From Salvia splendens (Eukaryota; Streptophyta; Magnoliopsida; Lamiales; Lamiaceae), in assembly GCF_004379255.2 (NCBI RefSeq), contig NC_056052.1, positions 10,719,708 through 10,783,707 of the forward strand: a DNA stretch of 64,000 nt. The letters run 5' to 3'. Under the pieces are notes generated by a model. It was not told the DNA's origin and did not search any database. It was given only the letters and a program-made list of their open reading frames with translations. This document shows, in pieces, positions 1 to 11,600 of this stretch (positions within the stretch are counted from its first letter, which is position 1; each line of letters begins with the position of its first letter). Both the position numbers and the translations under genes were made by a program.

Positions 1-424
1 GACGTTCACAGAAGGTGACACAGTCGGTTCTTTGTAGAAGAGAAATAGAATTTCACAACCTAGATAGACTTTGGCTACCTATTATGAAAGGTTGCAGTGT
101 CAGTCCGCATGTTTCCTTACATTAGGAAATAAACGACACTGATATAGTATAACACTGAAGGATCTAACAATTGAGATAAGTCTTTCTTGCTATTTACTGA
201 AAGACGAGGTCTCGGTGATTGTTATTTCTTAATCATTGTTGATATAGCATTGAGTATACGATATTGGTTATGCAATACTTTGATTAATCAAATGGTGCAG
301 ATTTTTCGCAATCCAAGAATCCTGATATCTTGGGTAGTGGTGATCAATGTCTTGAGGTGCTAGTATTGTTATTGCAATGAATCGTGTGCTGGGTGAGTCC
401 AGTTTAATAATATTCTCAAGAGGT
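1..424 (+). other. Non-coding stretch, probably 3' internal end of an old copia-type element
   Basis: No open reading frame of note is present. The stretch lies directly upstream of an LTR-like block (425-960) and ends in a short purine-rich run (CAAGAGGTG), as expected for the end of an internal region before a 3' LTR. That placement is inference; no protein remnant supports it. Confidence 0.3.
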
Positions 425-960
425 GTTTGAAAAAGGTTTTATTATTCAAAAACCAGACCGGTTGGAATTTATTCCAGAATAATAAATAAAGATTTTGAAC
501 TAGGCAACTCTTGGGAAAAGATATTAATTAATTAAAGCCAATAGCAAACTTAAAGTAATTAATGGATATTTATATCTTAAACACGGGAAATAATAAATTA
601 AAGAAGTAAAGCCCGGATTACTCGTAATTTGGGATTGAACGAACAGTCAATATTATTATATTATAGTGGATGATAATAATATTCTGTTTGGTCTTGTATT
701 AAATTGGGGCTCAATTTAATTAGTAAAAGTCCAACCTCCATGGATCCCTAATCATCATAACTCCATATAAAGGAGGATAAATAGAAGACAAAATTAATTG
801 ATTTTAATCATTAAAATTCGTGCCCTCCTCTTCCAGGGAGCGGACGAATTTTTCAGTTTCACGGAACTGAAGTTCAGTCTTCTGTCTAGTCAAGTCCTTT
901 AGATTATGACAAGCTTTGCCCACCCAATTTTTCACGTGTGTCGTGTGCACGTGTCCCTCA
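425..960 (+). repeat. Copia-type LTR relic, plus orientation
   Basis: The block shares a long run of motifs with the reverse complement of 16350-17119: GGTTTTATTATTCA near its start, a TTAATTAATTAA-rich middle, a CGGGAAATAA motif, and GTATTAAATTGGGGCTCAAT near 697. A TATA-like CATATAAAGG lies near 764. The later part of a third copy is at 49738-50300. These are dispersed copies of one LTR family. The copia assignment rests on general appearance and is tentative. The right end is lost near 960. Confidence 0.45.
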
Positions 961-2107
961 TTTCAACAAGAATTATAGTTTCCCACTTTTGCAACAAATA
1001 TTACTAAGTATAAGCGGCAAGAGCAGGGTCGAACGACAGAGACCATGGACCTACTCGAGATTGTTTCTACGACACAGGGTTGGTGTTAGCCACCACGCCT
1101 TAAGCACTTGAGCATGGACTTAAACACTATAATGGGAAACTTGAACTTTAAACATGAAAACTGAGTTTGAGAGCTTAAACTAAATCTAACTAAGAAAACA
1201 TGAATGGAAGAGTGTTTTGAAAGCTTCAAGAGAAAATAAGGAGATGGAGACAGAGACTTGGCATGGGAATTTCTAAACTAAGGGCAACTTGAAAGAAACA
1301 TTTGATTGAAATCATTTCAGAAACAAGAGTAGTGAATTGCAGCTTAAAACATGATCGAGATTCAAAAGTTGCTGGGAGAAAATAAGCAAGCTTCAGAACA
1401 CAATTTACTTCTAAACTAGAACAAAACAAGAACATCTACTCCATGAATCTTGAGCAAATCCTACGCAACAACTAGATCTCAACATCTAAGCTACTGAAAA
1501 TCATGTAAATAACATGGATCTAGACATCTAAACCACCAATTGCGAAAAGCATCCAAGAAATATGAGTAAATAGCGTCATAAACATGAAAATAAACTAAAG
1601 CTTCATAAGACTGGAAATAAGTGAGGTCCAACGCCGGAGTCATCGATTCCTCTGCCGAACCCATTACATCTAACTAGAAAGCGAGGTGTGAAGGAACTTC
1701 ATAGATGGAGGCGTCAATTCCACAGTTGTAACGACCAACACAATGTAAATCTATACTAAAGTCTTGAAAACATGAAATTAAATGTAATCCCGACGTCGGA
1801 GTCGTCAATCCCTTCGTCTAAACCACGAAAATAAACTAAGAAAGCAGCAAACTAAACTAAATTAAACTAAGGTAAGAGAACGGTGGCGTTAAGCGCCTAT
1901 GAAAGCTTCCTACATAAACTACGATAGCGTTAAGTGCTCCTCTTCATTGTGGAAAGCTTCTATTTATAGAACAGCTTCAACTTCAACCCTATGGCAACTT
2001 CTCATCCAATTTGACCATTTTACCCTTGCAGTAATTTAGGATCTTAATGAAGGGGTTGGCAGCACAAGCGTCCGTTCAAACGGATCACATTAAATTGATC
2101 TATTTAG
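961..2107 (-). repeat. Unassigned LTR-like sequence, probably minus orientation
   Basis: No coding capacity is visible. It contains AGGGTCGAACGACAGAGACC near 1025, which resembles the AGGGTCGAATCCCACAGAGA motif inside the E1 LTR, and a minus-strand TATA-like element (CTATTTATAGAA near 1970) at a comparable place. This suggests an LTR of a related gypsy family in the same orientation as E1. Its ends were not resolved, so it could be two fragments. Confidence 0.3.
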
Positions 2108-2112
2108 CAGAT
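2108..2112. repeat. Target site duplication of E1, left copy (CAGAT)
   Basis: CAGAT directly precedes the left LTR of E1 and the same five bases directly follow the right LTR at 16345-16349. A 5-bp duplication is standard for Ty3/gypsy integrase and fixes the element ends. Confidence 0.93.
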
Positions 2113-3605
2113 TGAAAGGACCAGGGGTGCGTAGGTGTCGTTCAAGCAAGGATATATCCTATATATCCTACTGGTCAGGATAGAGATCCTAACTAAGCCT
2201 AGACCCTGGTTTCAAAAATTCCTCAACCCACTCCTACTGATCAGTATAGTGGTGATAAGGGTCGAATCCCACAGAGATGGTGCGTTTAAACTACCGCGGT
2301 GATATTTGGAAAGGTTGGTTAGCTACCACGCTTGGGTTGAGTCTCTACCTAGGCAAGAACTTAAAGGTGGTGTTTTACTGGTCAGACGGTATGAAAGACA
2401 TCTGGAATGTAACTGTGTACGTGAAATGGGGAGACATTTTTGTAACAGAAAATATTTAGAAGGTACGGGTTTCTATTTTGGGCTAAACGGAATGTTTTGA
2501 GGGTAGTGGAAGTTTAGTGACTATGCTGACAGGGCATAACTAAAAGTGAAGGACAAAAGCAAAAAGCATCTAAAAAGTAAGTGGTCCCCTCCAATTGAAA
2601 TAGACACCATCTTCTTCAACAAACACATCCAAAATTCAGATAACAATTCCAGATTCAGCACGGAAAACACAGATTATCAACTCGCAAACACAGATCTAAA
2701 ACTACGAAATCAAATCTGAAATCAAACACTGGAACTGGACTTCTGCATACTGGTCAACATGGAAGAACGATTCGGAAATTAAAACTAAGCTTTGCATGCA
2801 ACGATCCACTTCCCAATCAAACAGCACCAGTTTATACTATCCTAGAGAAACTTTCTACGTAAAACAGAAATGAGAGATTCAGCACTTAAAACACCAAGAA
2901 ACTTTAGATCTAAGCTAACTAGGCAGAATGAAACAAAATCAAACAGGAAACGATGCACGAAAACAACTTCATAGTATTTAAAACGTTTGGATCTCAACCA
3001 AAGTACTTCAAAACAAGCAAATATTGAAATTGCAACAGATCCAACGTAAGAAAAGCAAGGAAAATTAAACTACGAAAGCAAATAAAAGTGTTTTTGCCAC
3101 TCCGAGCGATGGAATCTCTAAGCTACGGTCTTGCTGGTTGGAACGGACGATGACTGGAACTCTGGGAAACATCTGGGCGTCAGGTGATCATGGCTGCGGT
3201 GAGGCAAGAAGCGGGACACGGCTGAAAGACTGGTATTACCGAGAGAACTCTCTACCTAAAGATGGTGGTGAGTGAGCGTGGATCCCCCCTTCTCTCTCCA
3301 TTTTGGCTTCCTTTTATAGGGAGGCTTACCCTTGATTTTAGGGTAAATCCTCATTGCAAGTTGACTTCTTTGCCCCTTAATGGTGGGTAATCCGTCCCAG
3401 CTATCCGTCTTCTCCATCTCAAGCCGTTTCAGCACGAATGCTGATCAGTATGAGATCATGCTGGCGCCTTTTTCACCTGAACATTCCGAAACTTCCCTAC
3501 TGGCTAGAACACCTAACCTGCACACTTTGAGCAACTGTTTTGCAGATATAATCAATTTTGCACATCATACTGACCCGTAACCAAGGCCTAGAATACGACT
3601 TATCA
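2113..3605 (-). repeat. E1 3' LTR (1493 bp)
   Basis: It matches 14860-16344 over its whole length. Visible differences include a 9-bp TATATATCC duplication near 2160, scattered substitutions, and a strongly diverged patch around 2925-3075. A minus-strand TATA box lies at 3312-3321. The small ORFs inside it recur in the other LTR and are not genes. Confidence 0.93.
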
Positions 3606-3620
3606 AACTGCTCACACTTA
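3606..3620 (-). promoter_or_regulatory. E1 polypurine tract region
   Basis: In element sense the bases directly before the 3' LTR read TAAGTGTGAGCAGTT. This is the expected site for plus-strand priming of reverse transcription. It differs by one base from the corresponding site of E4 (46931-46945). Confidence 0.7.
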
Positions 3621-4833
3621 CCACATGCTTGTCCTCAAGCGTGAAGGACAACCAAAAGACATAAGTCGAATTCTAGCCTGGTTACTCCCCTGACTGACTC
3701 TACCTAACCTAGACTCTAAACTATGATGCAAAAGAAACACTTAAACAAACACACAAAAAAACTGAAAACACAAAGAGCGGGCTATATTTTCAACTATCCA
3801 TACCCTCTGGATCAGGTGCAATCCGGCCTTAGACAGCCTTGAACTTCTGCCACCCCCCCCTCTCTCTCCCAATCAGTATATCTATTTGTCAAGATCACCC
3901 ACACTCTCGGCCTAACTGTAGGTTCACTCAGTCACTCATACCTCACCAGGAATGTTAGGACTGCATTCTCTCATTATGCTCAACCACAGTTGCTTCGGAC
4001 TTAGATCTCACGAGCAGCTACTGAAGGACTTATAGGCTTGTAACGGGGCTTTTGGCTTGTAATGTTTTGGGTGGATGTTCCTAAGGCTCTAAGGTTCAAA
4101 ATTTCTATTTTATTGATGCGGGGGGGACTGTGTGTATCAGGCTTCTGATCAGTTGCTTTTCTTAGTTGGCGCTTCTGGCTTTGGTCTCCAACTGGTCAGT
4201 AGCATCTTTGTGGCTTCGCCACCCTTATTCCTTCATTCATTTTTTTGTGGTCAAATCTTTCTGACCATTTTCTTCATTTTCTCCCTTTTTTTAGGGGGGG
4301 TTTCCTACTGCCTTCAGTATTTGCTACCCATGGTCACTTCACCCTAGGCAAATTGTGGCAGCCTCTCTTTCTTTTCAATATATGTGGAAAGTGGTTCCAC
4401 TTTAAGGCTTATAACTCACATTTTAGAGGGCTTACGTGTTCGGCTCTAAGTATGGGCTTTTCTCTCATACTCACATCATCTATCCTGACTAGGAGGTACT
4501 AATAGGGATGGTTTCGGTTTTCCACCATGTCCTATCTCCCTCAATTCCCCTCACCGTCAGCTCAAGACGGTTGAGTTTTAAGCCCAATCAACACACAACA
4601 TAAAAAACTAGACCTAACAAAACAAAAACACAAACACAAACTACACATATATACATACATCCTACTGGCCATTGCGTCCTCCCTCCTACTTCACAAGTGT
4701 CTGCCCTCAGATAAGGCTGTGAAGTGGAAAAGGTAATGGCCAGTAAGGCGGGCACACAGACAACAAAATAGCAACTAGAAACAACAAACTGAACACCTAA
4801 ACAAAAACCAACGAACACAAACACGGATAAAAA

Positions 4834-4874
4834 CTCCTCACACTTAGGCCATACAATGGACTAAGTGTGAGTCA
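4834..4874 (-). repeat. Hairpin with polypurine-like 3' arm, copy 1 of E1
   Basis: On the plus strand the left arm is CTCCTCACACTTAGGCC and the right arm is GGACTAAGTGTGAGTCA, around a 7-nt loop. About 13 bases of the stem pair. It has the same 41-nt span as the hairpins of E4. Confidence 0.7.
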
Positions 4875-4939
4875 ACATGCGTACGAAAAACAAAAACAAG
4901 AGAACACAGAAATCATGCTCTAAAGAAACAAACCCTATA

Positions 4940-4980
4940 CTTCTCACACTTAGACTATTAAATAGGCTAAGTGTTATGAA
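4940..4980 (-). repeat. Hairpin with polypurine-like 3' arm, copy 2 of E1
   Basis: On the plus strand the left arm is CTTCTCACACTTAGACT and the right arm is AGGCTAAGTGTTATGAA, around a 7-nt loop. In element sense the 3' arm reads CTAAGTGTGAGAAG, like the E4 hairpins. Confidence 0.7.
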
Positions 4981-5107
4981 TGGGGGTTTGCGAACAAACA
5001 CAGATTATACCACCTAAACAAAAACCAAGACACAAAAAAAAAACATATGGAGAGCTAAAAAAAACTGAAAAATTAAAAAGAAAACTAACTGGTCGTGGGG
5101 GGTGGTC

Positions 5108-8054
5108 TTATCGGTGTCGCCTGCTCCTTCGCGGTGCAGGTGGTGCAGGTTGTTCCTTCGACTGGTCCTTCTCCGTCTCAGCTCGGTCCGCATCATCCTT
5201 CGCCGGCTCCTCGGCCTCTGCCGGCACCTCGGCTTCCTCTGTCTCTGGCTCTTGCGGTCCTTCATCCTGGCCTCCACGGTTACTCGGTGCATCATGCTGG
5301 GCTTCACGGCCCCTGGCTCCTGTAGCTTGTTCTTTCCTCTGGTTGGTCACTTCCTCCAATAACTCATCTATCACGGATGCCATTCTACCCATCTCCGTTA
5401 TCAATCACTGGTTCTCCTCTCCTAAATCAGTCATTATCGTCTCCATAGCAGCTTGCCTCTGAGTCAGCATACTCTATCCCGCAGACTCCTTCAATATCCG
5501 TTCCATTGCGGACGCCAAACGGATCATTTCTGCCCTCATCTGTCTGTTCTCCTCTGCCATCTCAGTAACCGTTCTTTCCAACAATGCAACTCTTCCTCCT
5601 GCCGTGGCTTCCTCTCCCATTGCATAGAATTGTGGTCTTCCTACCCTCATATATACCGCGTTCGTCCTGACAAAGTAGGGTATGTCGAACGACCCCGGTG
5701 GACGTACCATGGGCAGTGGGGATAGGTCTTCGGCGTCCGTGATGGTAAGGTTGTTGCCGACGAAAGCCCCCAATATGTGGCAAAGGGTGAGGTTTCTAGT
5801 AGGATGCGTAGCAATCAAGTGACACTGATACGCCGTCCAAAATCCAAGATGCAGCTTGCGTCCTCGTCTCGCGCACCAAAGGAGATACAACTCCGTCATC
5901 GAGGTGCGAACGACCGAGTTGGATTGGCCCAGCAGATTGGCGTCCAGGTGGAGCTGTACTAGTCGCAAGAACTGGATCATTGAAATGGATAGAACGGGAG
6001 ATAGTGGACGTGAATTCTCTAGCGCCGGGGTGGGTTAATTCAGCCCAGGCCTCCTGTGGATCAAAATCCACATGCCGACGGGGTATACCCCTCTCCCTGT
6101 TCCTTCACTCAGAACTGATCGCTTCTTCCAGTGTACACATGCCCAGCCGACAGGTCCACTCTATCAAGTTCATACTAAACTCAGCTGCAAACAATCTAAA
6201 ACTAATGGACACTTTATCCAGGTCCGTTGTCACCCTAAACCGAAAGGTGGTGAAGAACCCCTTCGCTAATCTCACACAGATACGTGGATCCCCATTTTGC
6301 AGCAGCCACTCAAAACCCAAAGCATTTATATAAGCAAGGAATGGGTCACGGACACCTAGCTCATCTAGAGAAGGATAGTGCATTACCTTCCCACATTTAA
6401 TCTCCTTGCTGCCATCGTCCAAGCTTTCAAAGGTGTCCGACAGCTTCTGCATCTCGAAGAGTTTCATCTCCTCAGCGATCTCATTTGTGAAATCTACGGT
6501 CCATCTTCTATATCTGAGCCTCTCCACTGGTGGGTGGACAAGCTCTCGGTGATCATCTGGGAGTGACTGTTCCCCATATTCCTCATTCTCCAAGGATATG
6601 CCGCTATCTGAATCCGACTCTTTACTGGCGGTGTACTCGCTATCACTCCGCTCTCCTCGACTGGGTGGAGTCCTTTGAGATTCTTCGGTAATCACGATTC
6701 CTGTGTTTGCTACTCTGGGCTTTTTGGTAACCGACTTCTTTTTGAGTGGAGCCTTCCCTTTTCTCTTCCTGGCTCGCTGGTATTGGGCTTCATCCTCTTG
6801 GGCAGTAAGGGTGGTGTCTCCTGGGGCTGGGTATTTAACATGCTCAGATCCTCTTGGGCTTACTGACCCGGATGCGAGGTCTGGACCTTCAGTCATCCCT
6901 TCAGTTTCCGTGCCCGGTTCGTTCTGTACTGGAGACACCCCAGCGTCTTCCTGATCAGTAGCTTGAACAGGTTCACTTTAAGCCTTCTTTGGAGTGGCTT
7001 GTTCCTCCTCGCTTACGATCTCTACTGGGTTCTCAGCCGTGTTCGTCTGGGCCTTGCTTGCTGTCCATTTGCCTAGGCATCGCTGAGATACCCGTGTGGG
7101 TTTCGGTTTCTCTGTTAAAGGCCGCTTCACTGGTGGCGGTTTTAAGACGGAAGGCGTCACCGTTTTCGGTACTTGGGTTTCCATGGGTGGTCCCTCATCT
7201 TCTACTTGCATTCTATCATCCCCGGCTTTCACTTGGGAATCTATTGACTCTGGCCCTCTCCCTTCACTCCGTACTTCCCCTTCCCCTCCTGCTAACTGGG
7301 AAGTTTGACCCTCCGGTGTGGTTCCTGTAACGACTTTCTCCCTTTCTCCTACTGCCCCCAATGCGAGGTCTAGACCCTCAGCCATTGGTGCAGTGTCCTC
7401 TTCCCTTCGGCTGACCCTGTTCAGAATCGAGTCAAATTCTTCGTCTGTCATGAGGCCTTGCTTTCTGGCCGATTCATTCAAGTCTATATCACCCCTAACC
7501 CTCTCCTGACGGACGGTCTCCACAGCTGGCATTTCCTCCACTATATTCTCCCCTTCACGGTCTTAGTTCTCCTCCCTCAACCTTTCTGTCCTCTCCTCCG
7601 AATCAGAGTCGTAATGAGCCGCAATGGCCTCGATATCCTCAGGCTCCGTTCCTTGGGAAATCGTGGAACGTTCTTCTATTTTTGTCAGTTCGGCTTCGAC
7701 GAGAGGGTTTTCTTCTTGTGGAATTTTAGGGGAAACCGGAACGGTAGACATAATGGGGACCGTGGGTTGTGTACTGGTTACTGACACGGCCACCGCTGGA
7801 GTTGCTCCGATTACGCTTCCTTTCCCCCTACCTTGGCTAAAATACGCTAACTCCGCTGCCCAGTTTCTGTTCGGATCTTGCAATTGGAGAAACTCCGCCA
7901 TTGCGTCTAGAGATATCATCGGTGGGGCTTGCTGGTTTGGTTCTGACGGTTGCGGGTTTGGCGGTGGTTCTTCCCGCGGTGGTTGTGGGTTGGGATTTTC
8001 TCCTCGGCGGGTTGAAGGGTTGTCGGCTTTTCTTACGACTCTTTTCTTTCCCAT
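5108..8054 (-). pseudogene. E1 second ORF in env position (Athila ORF-like), broken
   Basis: One long reading frame of roughly 980 codons runs from an ATG at 8054 to 5108, interrupted by in-frame stops at 7563, 6978, 6105, 5474 and 5405 and by a frameshift near 5970. The N-terminal third is low complexity (Pro, Glu, Ser rich) with a basic start. The middle (about 6560-5600) is the conserved globular part and resembles 43848-45081 of E4, including a Leu-rich W-C-x-x-x-G-x-K-hLG-aW stretch. The C-terminal part (5560-5110) is coiled-coil-like, then Glu-rich and finally basic. Athila elements carry such an ORF where retroviruses have env. No signal peptide or clear membrane span was seen, so an envelope role is unsupported. 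The protein's function is unknown. Confidence 0.75.
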
Positions 8055-8697
8055 GGTTCCAGTGGTGATTGTTAGAGGGGATTTGGGTTTTGATTTCTGG
8101 AAGAAAATGGAAATGATGGTTTGTGATTTACGCTTTCTGAGAGAGTATGGGAGAGTATCTCTTGAAAGGGAATTTGAAAATCAGGGTTTGTGAGGGAGAA
8201 GGGTTGGGACGGTTGGTTTAATTTGGATGAGAGGGGGCTGTTGCAGGTGGTTTCAACCGGCTATCAACGGTTGCCGGTCGCAACGCTTAGGATGAAAGAC
8301 GGTTAGGAATGCTGGCCCCTGATTGGCTAGCGTGTCTCCTCTCTCTGCTCCACGCCATTCCAGCCGCTGCCACCCTGCAAAAGCTGAATAAGCCTCAATT
8401 AAAGTTTCGTCCTTAGCATAATTCCCCTCTATACTTAATTAAGGAAATAATTCAAATGGGCATTTAGATAAAAATTGAAGTAGCACAAAATAGGTAATCT
8501 CTTGGTCCATTCGCGCTCCAATTTTAATTTAAGGCCCGAAAATATTTTTGGATTTTCTTAGAAATTCTCTAACATGCAAAGACTACGTATTTACAAAATT
8601 TACAATAGGCAATTTAGAATTCTACTTGGCCAGTATATGCAAAGATTATTCTCTAAACGAACTAGCCACGTGGAATTCCAAATTCCTATCTTACTGA
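8055..8697 (-). other. E1 spacer between pol and the second ORF
   Basis: There is no ORF of note. The pol stop lies inside a TACTGATCAGTA motif at about 8692-8703. E4 has a spacer of similar length at the same place (42427-43025). A subgenomic promoter or splice acceptor for the second ORF might lie here but none could be identified. Confidence 0.5.
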
Positions 8698-11600
8698 TCA
8701 GTATGAAACCGATGTAAGTGGTTGTAGTGGAATTTCATCCACTACACCCACCTCGCTATTATCCCTGAATATTTTCAACCTATGTCCATTTACTATGAAA
8801 GGTTCAGAGTTAGAAAAACTCCCTGAAATTTCCACTGCCCATTAGATCGGAGTGCAGTTATGATGTAAGGTCATGTCCATTTGGACTTGAGTTTCCCTGG
8901 CATAAGCTTCAATCTTGACTGGAAGAGTAATACTTTCTGGCCAACATGGAGCTCCTTAGTTCTCAGATTTCGATCATGCCACAATTTAGTTCGCTCTTTG
9001 TACCACATGGCTAAGTCGAATGACTCCAATCTAAGTTCCTCAAGCTCCTGCAGTTGCAGCTTCCTTTCCTCTTCACAGGCTGTAGCATCCATATTCACTT
9101 TCTGTACTGCCCAGTATGCTCGATGCTCGATCCCAACCGGTAAGTGGCACATCTTCCCAAAAACAATCCGGTAAGGGGACATGCTTATGGGGGTTTTGTA
9201 GGCTGTTCGATACGCCCAAAGAGCATCCTCTAACCTTACACTCCAATCCTTCCTAGAAGTGTTCACAGTCTTCTCCAAAATTTTCTTTTTCTCGCGGTTA
9301 GAAATCTCCGCTTAACCATTTGCTTGCGGATGGTAAGGGCTGGATAGTCTATGGTGCACACCGTACTTTTTCATCAAGGATTCAATTGTACGGTTACAGA
9401 AGTGCGTACCTTGATCGGATATGATCGCCCTGGGCACACCGAATCGGCTGAAGATATGACTCTTTAAGAACTTGGCCACCTCCATGGCTTCACACGTGCT
9501 TGTGGCCTTGGCTTCTACCCATTTGGAGACGTAGTCTACAGCAACTAGGATATACAGATTCCCATAGGATGAAGGAAACGGACCCATGAAGTCCATTCCC
9601 CATATGTCGAATAGCTCGCAAACTATTATGGGTACCTGCGGCATTTCATCCCGGGCAGATATTCCACCGGTCAGTTGGCAACCCTCACAGCTCCTGCAGA
9701 ACTCGTACGCATCTTTGTTGAGAGTTGGCCAGTAAAAGCCGCTATCCAGAATCTTCTTTGCCGTCTTCTTGGACCCGAAGTGCCCTCCACATGCTAACGA
9801 ATGGCAGTGGGTTAAAACATCCCGCTGCTCCCAGTCAGGAATGCACCTCCTTATCACTTGATCGGACCCTACTCTCCACAGATAGGGGTCGTCCCAAAAG
9901 TAGTATTTTGCTTCACTCTTGATCTTCATTCTTTGAGCTTTGGTAACACTCGGTACTTCCGGAAGCTCTCCAGTTACTAGGTAGTTGGCCAGGTCCGCAT
10001 ACCATGGCTCTTGCCCTACCTTCTCTTTCCCTTTTGCTGTATCATCCTGACCAGTAAGTTTGAACACTTCTTCCCAATCAATTTTTCTGGGCGCAAAAAT
10101 CACCTCACACAAATGTTCCTCTGGAAATTTATCATGCACTTCGTCACCGTTTCCATCTTGCATTATTCTGCTCAAATGGTCTGCCACCTTGTTCTCGACT
10201 CCTCTCTTATCTTCCACCTCCCAATCAAATTCTTGTAACAAGAGTACCCATCGGATCAAGCGAGGTTTGGATTCCTTCTTGGCAATCAGATACTTAATCG
10301 CTGCATGGTCAGTATACACTATGACTTTGGATCCCAACAAATATGGCCGGAACTTCTCGAAAGAATACACCAATGCCAGCATCTCTTTTTCAGTGGTATC
10401 GTAATTCCGCTGGGCTTGATTCAGAGTCTTGGAAACATAAAAAATTACGTACCTCTTCCCATCGATCTTCTGACCCAGCATGACCACTACCGCAAAATCG
10501 CTGGCGTCGCACATTACTTCGAAAGGATGGTTCCAGTCGGGAGCCCTTATGATAGGTGCGGATATCAGCTTTTCCTTGAGAAGATTGAAAGCAGTCTTGC
10601 ATTGCTCATCAAAAACGAACTCCACGTCATTTTGAAGTAGCTTGGTAAGGGGTTGGGCGATTTTGGAGAAATCCTTAATAAATCTTCGATAAAATCCGGC
10701 GTGCCCCAAAAAACCCCTTATTCCCTTTTGATCAGTAGGGAATGGCAATTTTGATATAACATCCACCTTGGCTTGATCCACCTGAATGCCTTTCTCTGAA
10801 ACCACGTGTCCTAAAACAATACCCTCGGTGACCATAAAATGACACTTCTCAAAGTTTAAAACCAAGCTCTTGGCTTGACACCTTTCTAGAACTATGTCCA
10901 AGTGATGAAGGCATGCGTCAAAGGAATCGCCATAGACCGTAAAATCATCCATAAATATCTCTATACAATCTTCAATCAGATCGGAGAATATGCTCATCAT
11001 ACATCGTTGAAATGTACCTGGAGCGTTGCATAGGCCGAAAGGCATGCGTCTATATGCATAGGTTCCGAATGGGCATGTGAAGGTGGTCTTGTCCTAGTCC
11101 TCAGGATCCACGTAAATTTGGAAATATCCGCTGTATCCATCCAAAAAGCAAAAATACTTCTTACCGGCTAGCCTCTCCAACATCTGGTCGATGAAAGGCA
11201 AAGGAAAATGGTCTTTCCTCGTTGCATTGTTTAGCTTTCGGTAGTTGATGCACATTCGCAAACCCGTGACTAGCCTCGTTGGAATCAGCTCATTCCTCTC
11301 ATTTTGGACGACTTGGATTCCCGACTTCTTTGGAACCATGTGGATCGGACTGACCCAATCACTGTCCGGCACTGAATAGATAATTCCTAGCGACAACAAC
11401 TTCAAGATTTCCTTCAATATTTCCTCTCGCATGTTCGGGTTTACCTTCCTTTGAGCATCTCTATGTGCTTTCGCTCCTTCTTCCAGCCTAATATGGTGCA
11501 TGCAGACGTCGGGGCTTATCCCCACTAAATCTGTAAGACTCCATCCAATCGCTTTCTTGTTCTTACTCAGCACAGTCTGCAGCCTAGCCTCATGTTCCCT

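Larger units (their letters stand above)
3621..5107 (-). other. E1 3' untranslated region
   Basis: This lies between the second ORF and the polypurine tract. No credible gene is present. It holds two 41-nt hairpins (4834-4874 and 4940-4980) whose element-sense 3' arms repeat the TAAGTGTGAG core of the polypurine tract. A separate inverted repeat TACTGGCCATT / AATGGCCAGTA flanks about 4663-4747. Short runs of A or C are common. Confidence 0.7.

Noticed and set aside
2277..2500. Small ORFs in the E1 left LTR, repeated at 15015-15244
   Set aside because: They are present in both LTRs because the LTRs are near identical, and they lie on the strand opposite to the element. No domain or conservation beyond LTR identity.
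4588..5462. Overlapping frames around the 3' end of the E1 second ORF, including a 160-codon plus-strand frame
   Set aside because: They are shadows of the minus-strand Glu-rich tail and of low-complexity sequence.
5108..8054. Functional envelope glycoprotein in E1
   Set aside because: Position matches env, but no signal peptide, cleavage site, fusion-like or transmembrane segment was seen. Kept as an Athila-specific ORF of unknown role.
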